From contig JAJEKV010000052.1 of NCBI GenBank assembly GCA_021234155.1, positions 3,577,606 to 3,641,605 on the forward strand: a stretch of DNA of 64,000 nt, given 5' to 3'. Shown piece after piece: positions 49,485-58,600 of the stretch. This DNA is from Isoetes taiwanensis. Taxonomy: Eukaryota; Streptophyta; Lycopodiopsida; Isoetales; Isoetaceae. Under the pieces are notes generated by a model, which was given only the letters and a program-made list of their open reading frames with translations, ran no database searches and was not told the origin of the DNA. The stretch's first letter is position 1. Each line of letters starts with the position of its first letter. The translations under genes and the position numbers were made by a program.

Positions 49485-49640
49485 GTCAAAGGGTTAGCTA
49501 AGGTCAAAGGAATGGAGTTTGTGGGATCGTTGTACTTAGGGTTGACCTTGGCTCATTTGGGCGTTATACTTGGTCTAAGATTGCATTGGGCGTAAACCAC
49601 ATGACTTGCAGATTCTAGAAGGGTTTTGTTTTGGTTTTAC
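49485..49640 (-). repeat. B-specific segment, copy 9 (truncated)
   Basis: Runs to GATTGCATTG at about 49,588 and then jumps to GGCGTAAACCACATGACTTG and TTCTAGAAGGGTTTTG, skipping the 46 bp repeats and much of the unit. Marks the array edge. Confidence 0.85.
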
Positions 49641-50245
49641 GCTCCTTAAAGCTATTTGACATGGATGGCATAACTAACTTGTAATGGTGGTTTTGTTTCG
49701 GAAACAATTGTACCTTGATGAAAGATTGCTTCATAGTTTCCAAGTGAAAATTTTTTTAATGTGTCCACCGCCTTGTTGCCCCACGGTCAAAGACTCACCT
49801 TTTTTGATGCACACTCTTTTAGTTATACATTTTATTGCATTTATGGTTTATAAATTCGTAGTTAATGCATGGCATGGAATTAAATTATGGTTTTTGGTCA
49901 TTTGGCTTCTATGGTCATCACCGACATCTGGAAAATTTCAAAATTTTCGGATAAGGTCAGACCAAGCGTTGGGGTTAAAGCGGTCGAGGCGGCCGTTGTT
50001 GGGCAAGCATGGTGGCACCCTTCCCCAAGTCAAACAAAGGCGACTTTGAATGGCCACCTCGGTAGGGGAGAGTCCGATCCCAGGGAGGCGGACCCCAAAA
50101 GCGTTCTCGAGGGACTGTCACGGCGCGCCCCAGGGGGCCCGTATGCTAATGAACACCCTCCGGCTTCGGTTCCCCTATATATTCGACCGTTGAATCCTCG
50201 TTCAAGGATCGATACCGAGGACTGTTCAAATAAGCCTAGGGACAA
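49640..50245 (-). repeat. Divergent edge unit of the satellite
   Basis: Recognisable but strongly diverged A unit: CTATTTGACATGGATGGC (49,652), TAAATTCGTAGTTAATGCAT (about 49,850), AAAATTTCAAAATTTTCGG (about 49,932), CACCCTTCCCCAAGTCAAAC (about 50,017) and GGTTCCCCTATAT (about 50,168) keep the unit's order. Divergence rising at an array edge is typical of satellites homogenised from the centre. Confidence 0.8.
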
Positions 50246-50284
50246 ACTTTAATGAGCTTCACATTAAAAAAAGATGCAAAAACA

Positions 50285-50425
50285 ATAGCGTCGCTATAAC
50301 AAAATCGTCGCCGGGGCGTCGCGTGCGGCAGCGGATTTGAAATAACGTCGCATGCGGCGTGGCGTCGCATCACGACGCTCTGTAATATTTTGAACCGGGG
50401 CCGGCTTTCCGGGAACTTCTTTTTG
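50285..50425 (+). repeat. E2 5' subterminal repeats and GGCCGGCTTT box
   Basis: GCGTCGCTATAACAAAATCG, AACGTCGCATGCGGCG and GCGTCGCATCACGACGC units followed by GGGGCCGGCTTTCCGGG at about 50,396-50,412. Confidence 0.7.
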
Positions 50426-50539
50426 CCCTACTTCTTGAGGTTCTTGGGCGGCGGCGCTAATACCACGATCTACACGCAAGCAACTATTCTAAAGGTTAGT
50501 ATATCATGTTTTTAGATTGAATAGGTTTTTGGATTGAAT

Positions 50540-51360
50540 GGTGCATGCCCAACCTTCCTTTTTTTGGTTTCCTTTCCTTCCTCTTCTTCTTTGTTCTTGA
50601 TTTTTTTTTTTCTTCCCATTCTTCCATGCCTCGTTCATTCTTCCTCCTTCTTTCTTTCTCATGCTTCATTTCTTCCTCATTCTTCCTCATGCTTCATTTC
50701 TTCCTCCTTCTTCCATGCTTCATTCTTTCCTCATTCTTTCTTCCCATATTTCTTCTTTCCTCATTTCTTTCTCATTCTTTTTCTTCCTCATTCTTTCTCA
50801 TTTCTTTTCTTCCTCATGCTTTCTCATTCTTTATTCCTCACTCTTTCTCATTCTTCCTCATTCTTTCTAATTTCTTGCTTTCTCATTTCTTTCTCATGCT
50901 TTCTCATTTCTTTCTCATTTCTTTCTCATGCTTTCTCATTTGTTTCTCATTTCCATTCTTTCTCATGCTTTCTCATTCCTAATTCTTTCCCCTCCCTTCC
51001 CTCATTTCTTTCTTCTCTTCCCTTCCTTATTCTTCATTTTTTTTCATTTCTTATTCTTCATTCTTTTTAATTTCATTTCTTCATTCTTCATTTGTTTCTT
51101 ATTCTTCACATTTCTTCCTCACTTTCCATTCGATCCTTTTCTTTCCCTTCCCTTATTTCTTCCTTCCATTCTATTCCTTCCCTTCTCTTATTTCCTCTTA
51201 TTTTTCTTCATTCTTTCTTGTTTCTTCTCTTATTTCTTCTCTATTCTATCCTTATTTCTTCCCTTCTATTCTCTTATTTCTTTCTCTTGTTTTATTTCTA
51301 TCTCTTGTTTTCTATCCCCCCCCCTTTTTTCCTTTCTTTCTTCTTGATCTTTTCTTCTTG
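50540..51360 (+). repeat. Pyrimidine-rich (TTTCTCATTCT)n tract in E2 5' region
   Basis: About 0.8 kb of C/T with periodic A, built on TTTCTCATTCT, CTCATGCTTT and CTTATTTCTTC variants. Open frames here are Ser/Phe/Leu low complexity and are not genes. It probably lies in the 5' leader or first intron of the kinase-like gene, as in E1. Confidence 0.8.
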
Positions 51361-51510
51361 TTCTTATTCCTCTAATGCTTTGTTACTTACATTTGCAGCT
51401 TTCTATTACGATTTGGACCAGCGGGGGATCTTGTACAGCGTCCTTATTTTGGTAAGTAGTTGATCGCACTTGCATTTTATTTTTATAGTTTTAAGTAGGT
51501 TAAAAAATTG

Positions 51511-51897
51511 ATGGGTGGCTTGTTCAAGGGCGCAGGTCGGCTCCACCTAGAGTGGGGAGGACCATGTGCCGGGTTGAAGTCCACTTTCACTACAATCATA
51601 AATGTTTCCCTAGGTTAATGGTGGCTTGTTCAAGGACGCGGTCGGCTCCACCTAGAGTGGAGAGGACCACGTACCCGGGTTCAAGTCCACTTCCAGTTCC
51701 ACTTGTTATTTTTTAGGTTTAAAATAAAATTGTAGTGGCTTGTTCAAGGTCACGGTCGGCTCCACCTTGCGTGGAGAGGACTAGGTGTCCGGGTCCAAGT
51801 CCACTTTTCTTCTCATTCTTAGGTAGATGTGGCTACGGCAAGGACATGGTCGGCTCCATGAAAGTGGGAGGACCAGGTGTTGGGGCCTTAGTTCACG
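51511..51897 (+). repeat. Tandem nested-hairpin repeat of E2 (four copies)
   Basis: Copies start near 51,515, 51,619, 51,733 and 51,829. Core of copy 2: GTGGCTTG ... CGGTCGG CTCCAC CTAGA GTGGAG AGGACCACG ... GGGTTCAAGTCCAC. CTCCAC/GTGGAG and GGTC/GACC pair perfectly, and the outer GTGGCTTG/CAAGTCCAC arms pair with one bulge. GTTCAAGTC fits the RNA polymerase III B-box consensus GWTCRANNC. Copy 4 is the most diverged. Not a functional tRNA: the anticodon-loop U33 and a normal D arm are missing. Confidence 0.75.
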
Positions 51898-51949
51898 TTA
51901 TTGTCGATTTTAGCTAGAGGTAGCTAGGGCTAGGTTAAGTTAACGATGG

Positions 51950-52340
51950 CTGGATGATTCCCTTCACACCGTGCTAGTTAAAAAAAAAAAATAGGTTAGG
52001 CTAACTTAATGTAGTACTAATTCGCACTAAAAGCGTTGGTAAAAAAATAACTTAACTAATTAACTAAATTATTTCGAACATGTCTAGTTAAGTTAGCCAA
52101 AGGCATAAAAAATTATATGTACAATTAACTAAACTTAAAGTGACCTCTATAGTGCTAATTTCTAATTTAGTTAATTTTTAGTTAATTTTGCTAACTAATC
52201 CGAACAAGGTGCGAAGATAAGTTTAGGTAGTGTTTTTGGTTAAAAAAGTTAACTAAAATTTGGGACTATCGCTAACTAATTAACTAGTAATCTGAATGTA
52301 AATTGGCCGTGGGTCGAATACCCTAATCTAACCTATTTAG
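51950..52340. repeat. TTAACTAA / TTAGTTAA-rich AT segment
   Basis: More than a dozen irregularly spaced TTAACTAA, TAACTTA and CTAATTAACTA variants on both strands. No coding signal. Possibly part of the E2 intron. Confidence 0.6.
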
Positions 52341-52504
52341 TTTTCTTGTTTCTTCTTCTTTTTTTTTGCTTTTGGGGGGTCGGATAAGGTATTAGTCGCC
52401 ATAGGCGTGTTATAAGTAATGATTATATAGTGCGCATACATGTTTGATATTGTCGTATTATGTTTCATTTACTTTGTGCATGCTTGGCTTTTGTATTCAT
52501 TATT

Positions 52505-52800
52505 TTGTTTTTGTTTGTAGGCATAAAATGGCCTCGATGGGACAGAGATGCTTAGTGAAATTAGGCGCATCCTCATCAATCAAATATGCAGGCAGGCCCG
52601 GAACGACATATGCAAAGCCCGGATGGTCAGATTAACCGTTTTGTAGCATCGGTTGAGAAAGAATGTCGGTCTGAATTATGTGGGAGGTGGCCAGAGCATG
52701 AGTCTGAGTTGGAAGATATGATGAGAAAGAACTTAAAGTCTTGGGTTTGCAATCCTGAGCCAGAATTGAGGATGCTACTTAAGTACTAGGAACGGTGCCC
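52505..52800 (+). pseudogene. First exon of the E2 kinase-like gene
   Basis: After a TTTGTTTGTAG acceptor (about 52,519) the sequence encodes LSEIRRILINQICRQARND, matching the E1 exon at 19,243-19,400 (ISEIRRMVINEIC), followed by VEKECRSEL, which aligns with CEKEVPIEL-like text of E1. The match fixes a shared exon and shared acceptor. The domain is not recognised. A frame change lies at about 52,620-52,650. Confidence 0.5.
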
Positions 52801-52899
52801 AGCGTTGCTGGGCATAAGCTCATAACCTATAAATGATACACTACAGTGATGAGAGAGGCAAGCATGAATAACCTAGAAGTACTCCATTGTTAAAGTAGT

Positions 52900-54590
52900 T
52901 GACACCGTTTCTCTTTCCTTTTGCCATTTGCTATACCCCGCTTTTATACTTTTGCTTTTTCCTTTTCCTCGTACGCGTTTCTTTTTCTTCTTTTCTTTTT
53001 TTCCTCTTTTCACTTTCAGTTTTCTTGATAAACTTTTTTCCTTTTTTCCCTTCATTTTCTTTTGACTCTTCCGTTATAATCTTTCTACACATTTTTCCTC
53101 TTTCCTTTTCTCTTGTACCGATTTTCCTTTTTTTCCGACCCTTTCTTTCTTCCCCCTTTTTTTCCCTCTCCCTTTTTTGCTTCCTTTTTGCCTTTCTTCA
53201 CTCTTTCTCTCTTCCTCCTTTTCTTGTGACCTTTCGCCCTTCCTTTTTCCCATTTCCCTCTTCCCCTTTTTCTCTTGCCCTTTTTTCCAGGTTCGCTTTC
53301 ACCCTTTTCATCTGTCCTTTTCTTTTTCCTTTCCCTTTCTCTTTTTCCCTTCCTTTCTTCCCATCCTTTTCTTGTTCCCCTTTTGCCCTTCCCGATCCCC
53401 ATCTTTTCCTTTTTTCTCCTCTCTCAACCCTTTCCCTTTCTGTCTTCCCCTTTCCCAATGCCCTTTCGCTCCCCTTTTCTTTTTCTTTTTTCCATGCCAT
53501 TTTTCTCTTTCCTTTTCCTCTTTCCACACCGGTTCACTCTTCCCCTTTCTTCCTTTCCTTTTTCCATGCCCCTTTTCACTTCCTTTTCCCCTCTCTTTTG
53601 CCCTTTCCGTTTCTCTATCCCTATCCCTTTTCTTGATGGACTTTTTGTCCCTCATTTCCCAACCCTTTTCCTCTTCTCCTTTTTGTCGTGCCCTTTTTAC
53701 CTTTCCTTTCCCCTTTCCCCCTTCATTTTCTCTTCACTTCCTTCTTTCCATGCCCTTTTCAACATCTCTCTTTTCCCTCTTGCCTTTTTTCCTCAGCCTT
53801 TTTCCTAGTTTTCCCCACCCTTTCTCTCTTCCCCCTCCCCCCCTTTTTTTTTTTTTCTCTTGCCCTTTTTCCATGCTTTTTTTTCACTTTCCTTTTCTTC
53901 TTTCTTTCCCTTTTTTCTTGTACCCTTTTCCCCTTCCCTTTTCCCTTGTCTCTCTTCCCCTTTCCCTCATGCCCTTTTTCCCATGTTCCCTTTCCACCTT
54001 TCTGCCTCTCTTTTTTATTTTCCTTTCTCTTTTCAATTTTCCCATGCTCTCTTTCTATTCCTTCTCCCCACCCTTTTCTTGTTTCCCTTTTTTCCCTTCC
54101 CTTTCGTCCTCCCTTTTTCCCTCCTTTTTTCTTTTCCTCCCTTCTTCCATGCCATTTTTCCCTTCTCTTTTCCCTCTTCTCACCCTTTTCTCTCTTCCCT
54201 TTTTTCCACCTTCTTTTTCTTCCTTTTTTCCATGCTTTTTTTTCGCTTATCCTTTTCCCCTTTCTTCACCCTTTCCCTCTTTCCCTTTTTCCCGTGCTCT
54301 TTCACCCTTCTCTTTTTCATTTTTCCTTTCCCTCTTCCCTTTTTTTGGTGCCTTTTTTCCCAGGCTCCCTTTCCTTCTTCCTTTTTCTTTTTTCATTTCC
54401 CTTTTCCCATGCGCTTTTCCCCTTCTCTTTACTCCACCCTTTTTCTATTATCCTTTCTCCCTTCTTTTTTCCTCCTTTTTCCACCCTTTGCTTCTTTTTC
54501 TTTTTTTCCCCTCCCTTTCCTCACCCTTTTCCACCTTTTTATCATGCCTTTTTACCCTTTCACGTTCCCCTCTCCTCAAGACATCAAAAC
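52900..54590 (+). repeat. Giant pyrimidine tract, copy 1
   Basis: About 1.7 kb almost purely of C and T on the plus strand, made of CCCTTTTCC, TTTCCCTTTT and CATGCCCTTTTTCC modules. It is followed by a non-repetitive tail (54,583-54,680: CATGACTAATCATAGTGG, TTGCAATAAATCTC, GATGCAATTAGATGATCTC) that recurs after copy 2. Open frames of several hundred codons exist in more than one frame because the tract lacks adenine; they are not credible proteins. Confidence 0.9.
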
Positions 54591-54774
54591 ATGACTAATC
54601 ATAGTGGTCAAAAGTCTTGCAATAAATCTCTGCCTTTGGATGCAATTAGATGATCTCGGTCATTCAAATTAGGGCTTGATATGGGCAAATGTTGGGAACA
54701 TTTGTGGATGGAAACCTATTCAGCTCAGACTCATTAACCAAGTTCATCATATCTAGGCTATAAGAGGTTTTTGT

Positions 54775-56335
54775 GCATTTGATAACCTTCCCTATCATTT
54801 TTTCCTCATTTTCTTACACACTTTCTTTTTTCCCTTTTCTTATTTTTCCTGCACATTTACTTTTCTCCTTCTCTCTCTTTTTTTTTTTTTTTCTTTTTTA
54901 CCCTCTTCTCCCTCCTCTTTTCCTTCCTTTTCTCCTTCTCATTTTTCCCTTTCCCTTTCCCTTTTTTGACGGTTTTTTTCCTTCCCTTTTCACCTTTCTC
55001 CACCCTTCCCATTTTTCTCATGCTCTTTTTTCCCTTTCCTTTTCCCATTTTTGCTTTTCTCTTTTCCCTTCCCTTTTCTCATGTCCTTTTTGCATTCCCT
55101 TTTCCCCATCTTTTTTTTATGTTTTTCTTCCTCTCCTCACCCTCTTCTTCTTTAGCTCATGTCTCTTTTTTCCCATTTTCTTCTTCCTTTTTTCTCATGC
55201 CTTTTTCCTTTCCTTCCCCCCTTTCCGCCTCCCTTTTTCTTTTTCCCTTTCCTTCTTTTTTCATCATTTCCCCACCCTTTCCCTTTTTCCCGTGCCCTTT
55301 TCCTCTTTCCTTCCCCCTTCCTTTTCTCTTTCCCTTTCCCTTTCCTTTTTCCTTTTTCCCTTTTCCTTTTTCCTTTTTCCCATGTATTTTTCCATTCCCT
55401 TTTTTCCACTTTTTTCCACTTTTTTTTACTTGCCTTTTCTTCCGCCTTTCCCTACCCTCTTCCCCTTTTTTCTTTTTCTTTTCCCTTTCCCTATAGATGC
55501 TCTTTTTCCCTTTCCTCACCCTTTCCCTCTTCCAGTTTTTTCTGTGCCCTTTTTCCCTTCCTCTTTTCTATTTTCCCTCCTTATTCCTCGTGTTCTTTTT
55601 TCTTTCCCCTTTCGCCTCCCATTTCCTTTTTCCTTTTCCTTCTTTTTTTCATCCTTTTCTCTTTTTCCATGCCCTTTTCCTCTTTCCTTTCCACCCTTTT
55701 TTTTCCTTCTCTCTTTTCCTTTCCATTTTCCCACACCTTTTTCCATTCTATTTTTTCCACCTTTTTCACATGCCCTTTTTCCTCCTTTTCCCACCCTCTT
55801 CCCCTTTTCCCTTTTCCTCTTTTCCTATTCCATGTTTTCTGTTCTCTTTTTGCTTTTCACTTTTCCCTTTTCTCCTTTTCCCTTTCTTTTTTTCCTTTCC
55901 TCACCCTTTTCCTCTTCTCGTGCCACTTTCTCCTTCCTCTCTCATTTCCCTCTCCCTTTTCCTCATGCCCTTTTCCCTTTTTTGCCTCCTTTTTCCTTCC
56001 CTTTCTATTTTTCCATGCCCTTTTTTCCTTCTCTCCATCATTCTTATCTTCCCCCTTTTCCCTTCCGTCACCCTTTCCGTCTTCACCTTTTTCCCGTTGC
56101 CCTATTTTTCTTCCTTTTCCTCCCTTCCCCTTTTCTTTTCTCTTATTCTGTCCTCACCCTTTCCCCCTTTTCCTTTTCATAGTGTCCTTTTTACCTTCCT
56201 TTTTCTCCCTTTCTTTTTCTTTCCCTTTTTCGTGCTCTTTTCCCTTTCCTTTTCCCGTCTCCGTCTTTCCCTTTTACCCGTGCCTTTTTGCCTCTCACTT
56301 TGCCCTTTTCTCTGCCATTTTCCCTTTCCTCTTAA
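54775..56335 (+). repeat. Giant pyrimidine tract, copy 2
   Basis: Same modules as copy 1, followed by the related tail at 56,334-56,440 (CATGGCCAATCACGGTGG, TGCGATAAATCTCGG, AATGCAATCAGACGATCTC). The tract plus tail is thus a tandem duplication with a period of about 1.75 kb. The duplication lies between the first and main exons of the kinase-like gene and would form an unusually pyrimidine-rich intron. Confidence 0.9.
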
Positions 56336-56479
56336 GAGATCAGAGCATGGCCAATCACGGTGGTGAGAAGTTGTGCGATAAATCTCGGCCTTCGAATGCA
56401 ATCAGACGATCTCAACTATCTAAATTAGGGTTTGATTGAAGACATACGCTAAAACTTTATAATATAAGATAAAGTGCCA

Positions 56480-57745
56480 CTTATGAGCCCCTATGCTGAG
56501 GCATACGTGGGACGATGGGCTAATTCGTGGCGAAGTGCAAAGGTTCGACGCAAAGATCACAAGATGGTCAGTAGCAGTCTCAATGATGAGCAGGTGAAGG
56601 AGTTAGATAGTCTTATCCATGGTGGGAGCTCTATTGGTGCAGGGGCTAGATTATCATTACATGCTCATGATAAATGTGCTGCATTTATTAATGACATTCT
56701 GTGGATCTTTGTTGGAGTTGTAAAGTGCATTGGTAGTAAACAAGACTGCCAAATATACCAAATCCAGATCTTGGGAACCCTGTACTTTAATCAAGATGAT
56801 TATTATACTGGCATTGTGTGGAGAGGCCAAGATAGAGCTGCATCATGGTTGTTGGTGACAAGTATATCGTTTCAAGAGCCCAAGTCCGGCATTGGCCCAC
56901 CCTTGGACTTGCCCCCGAGGTCTTTTGTGGAGATGAGCCACGGGGACCAATGGTAGTCCCGCCATTCATGAATGGAGGAACCTTTGCAGAATTACTTGAC
57001 CATCTTAGAGCCAATTCTCTTCTTATAGGAGATGGTCAAATGCAATGCATAGTGCTCCAAGAAGGGCTGATATGAAGATAAGTCGCGGAGTGGAAAGCCA
57101 AAAATGAGACTACCGTGTATAAGTGCGTCCCGAAATAGCTCTCGCTCTTGCTTGAAGGAGTCTATGCCATCCACGCTCGGGTTGGACACACACAAAGCTC
57201 AATTGCAAAGGGTCAAACTCCATTTTGATGATTGCCTTACAAATGTGTGGGTGGCTATTGGTGATTGGGACCACGGCCCTCCGATTTTTTTTTGCAAGGA
57301 GCGAATGCCCAAATTGAAGAGCCGTTATACACTACAAGATGGAGCAGTGCGATATCCTTGGTGGGAGAAGAGAGTTTTTACATCATCATCGGATGACCAA
57401 GCATCATGGGGGCATGAGATATCGACATATATTTCCCCGGGCTACATTTACGAGATGCTCCTTGATTTTGTCCGGGCAATGCGGCTTATGGGGTTGTGTG
57501 TTGAGATAAATCCAACCCGTAGATACTCTAGCACATTGGACATCATCCAACATATGAAGGTCCAAATGATGATGGATAGAGGAGCTGGTGCACATGGATC
57601 GCCCATCTATTGCTTTCAGCGTCGTCGATGTGTTCAAAACAGCGGGGCTTTCTTTCCGATATAGTTGTGAGAGAGAGCGACATATGAAGTGTGGTGATCC
57701 ACTTGAGATGGCTAAGCTCTTGTTAAATGCTTGCAAGAAGTGATT
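56480..57745 (+). pseudogene. Kinase-like cargo gene of E2, main part
   Basis: The frame 56,474-56,956 reads LIHGGSSIGAGARLSLHAH and IYQIQILGTLYFNQDDYY, aligning with NALHRGSSSGRG and AYQIKINGTQHFQDDELS of E1. A frame shift then gives RHWPTLGLAPEV and GPMVVPPFMNGGTFAELL (56,943-57,000), like the kinase αC-β4 and hinge region (HPNILxLxG..., PMxVxPFMxxGxL). Next come VKLHFDD and VWVAIGDWD (about 57,210-57,270; DFG position), YTLQDGAVRYPWWEKRVFTS (about 57,330-57,387), and GYIYEMLLDFVRAM (about 57,440-57,482). Catalytic-loop residues are not canonical. Motif spacing is the same as in E1, and the two copies are clearly diverged in sequence, which argues for an ancient shared gene rather than a recent duplication. 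Confidence 0.6.
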
Positions 57746-57904
57746 AATATAATTTTGTCTTCCTATTTGAGGCTTGTTGCAACCAATAAATGTTTTTAGT
57801 CAAAATTACTAATGAAAAAAGTAATTTATTAATCAAAAAATTATTATTAATGGTAAATAAATTATTAATCATAACTTGTAGATAAAGTGTAAAGCTCTGA
57901 GACG

Positions 57905-58200
57905 TCAAACCCTAGGTTTTGTGTGCTACATCATCAAACCCTAGATTGTAAATGCCATGTGGCACAATCTAGGGTTTGATGATGTGGCACACTAACTAGG
58001 GTTTGATGACATGGCACTTACTATGATGTGGCAATAGGAAGTCGTGACGTGACACAACCTAGGGTTTGATGATGTGCCACCGCATAGCGTAGGGTTTCAT
58101 GATGTGGCACTAAAATACCCCGTGGGATAATTTAGGGTTGATTGTATGACATGATACATGGCACGATAATATGGCAACCTAGAGTTCGATATGCACCCCA
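57905..58200. repeat. Telo-box cluster with perfect hairpin
   Basis: Seven AAACCCTA/TAGGGTTT motifs, most as CTAGGGTTTGATGATGTGG variants, at about 57,907, 57,936, 57,969, 57,997, 58,053, 58,090 and 58,134. Within it, 57,921-57,949 and 57,964-57,992 are 29-base inverted arms with one mismatch (21 bases perfect) around a 14-base loop. It lies just 3' of the kinase-like gene. Telo-boxes are bound by plant TRB proteins; whether these are used is unknown. Confidence 0.9.
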
Positions 58201-58600
58201 TACATATATCTGAGATACTTTTCTAATATAAATAAGAAGATAAGAATATAAATTTAGGTATTTATTCAAAGACACTTGTTCAAAGCTTTTCTCTCGCTAA
58301 TTCTCGTTATGTTCAAATTAATATATATAGTCATGGGAGGCTCAATTCTTAGCGGTTTTCCTCATTGTGGCCCTCTTTACGCTGATGCAATATTCATGGC
58401 ATTACAGCGTCTCCCCTCGCCCCGGTCAAGGCGGTCAAGGCTGCGATAAGTAAGTGCGGGGCTCTCATTAGTGGCACATTTGAACCATAAAAATACTATT
58501 TTTCATCTCTATGGTTTGTAAGTATCATTCTATTATTGCAACCAATATCATTCATGGTTATCAAATGTTTCTCTCACAATTTCTTTTGATCTAGGTGTGC
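58200..58600. other. Spacer between kinase-like and TnpA-like genes
   Basis: AT-rich with no ORF recognised; possibly the leader of the next gene (a T-rich stretch ending in TAG precedes 58,600). Confidence 0.4.

Larger units (their letters stand above)
39320..49640 (-). repeat. Satellite array 2b, strictly alternating then B-only
   Basis: Landmarks near 39,579, 40,672, 41,781, 42,909, 43,990, 45,104, 46,182, 47,311, 48,398 and 49,485 (spacing 1,078-1,129). B units start at 40,672, 42,909, 45,104, 47,311, 48,398 and 49,485; the units at 39,579, 41,781, 43,990 and 46,182 are A-like but mosaic. The array resumes in the middle of a unit at about 39,320, so roughly 450 bases of a unit are missing opposite the inserted FCP1-like sequence. 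The last B unit is truncated at about 49,600. Confidence 0.95.

Noticed and set aside
6735-49640. rDNA spacer or 5S array
   Set aside because: No 5S, 18S, 5.8S or 25S segment was recognised in any unit.
26160-49640. LTR retrotransposon or tandem solo LTRs as the source of the array
   Set aside because: No gag, protease, RT, RNase H or integrase motif, no TG...CA unit ends and no target duplications seen.
51619-51690. A tRNA gene
   Set aside because: The B-box and a stem-loop are present, but the anticodon loop lacks U33, the D arm is not normal and sister copies lose the B-box. Kept as a tRNA-like hairpin repeat only.
53177-54598. Very long open frames (up to ~470 codons) in the pyrimidine tracts
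   Set aside because: Pure C/T DNA cannot form stop codons on this strand, so length is meaningless. Several overlapping frames are open and all give Phe/Ser/Pro/Leu low complexity.
57905-58200. Interstitial telomere
   Set aside because: TAGGGTTT occurs in longer, irregular units, not as tandem 7-mers.
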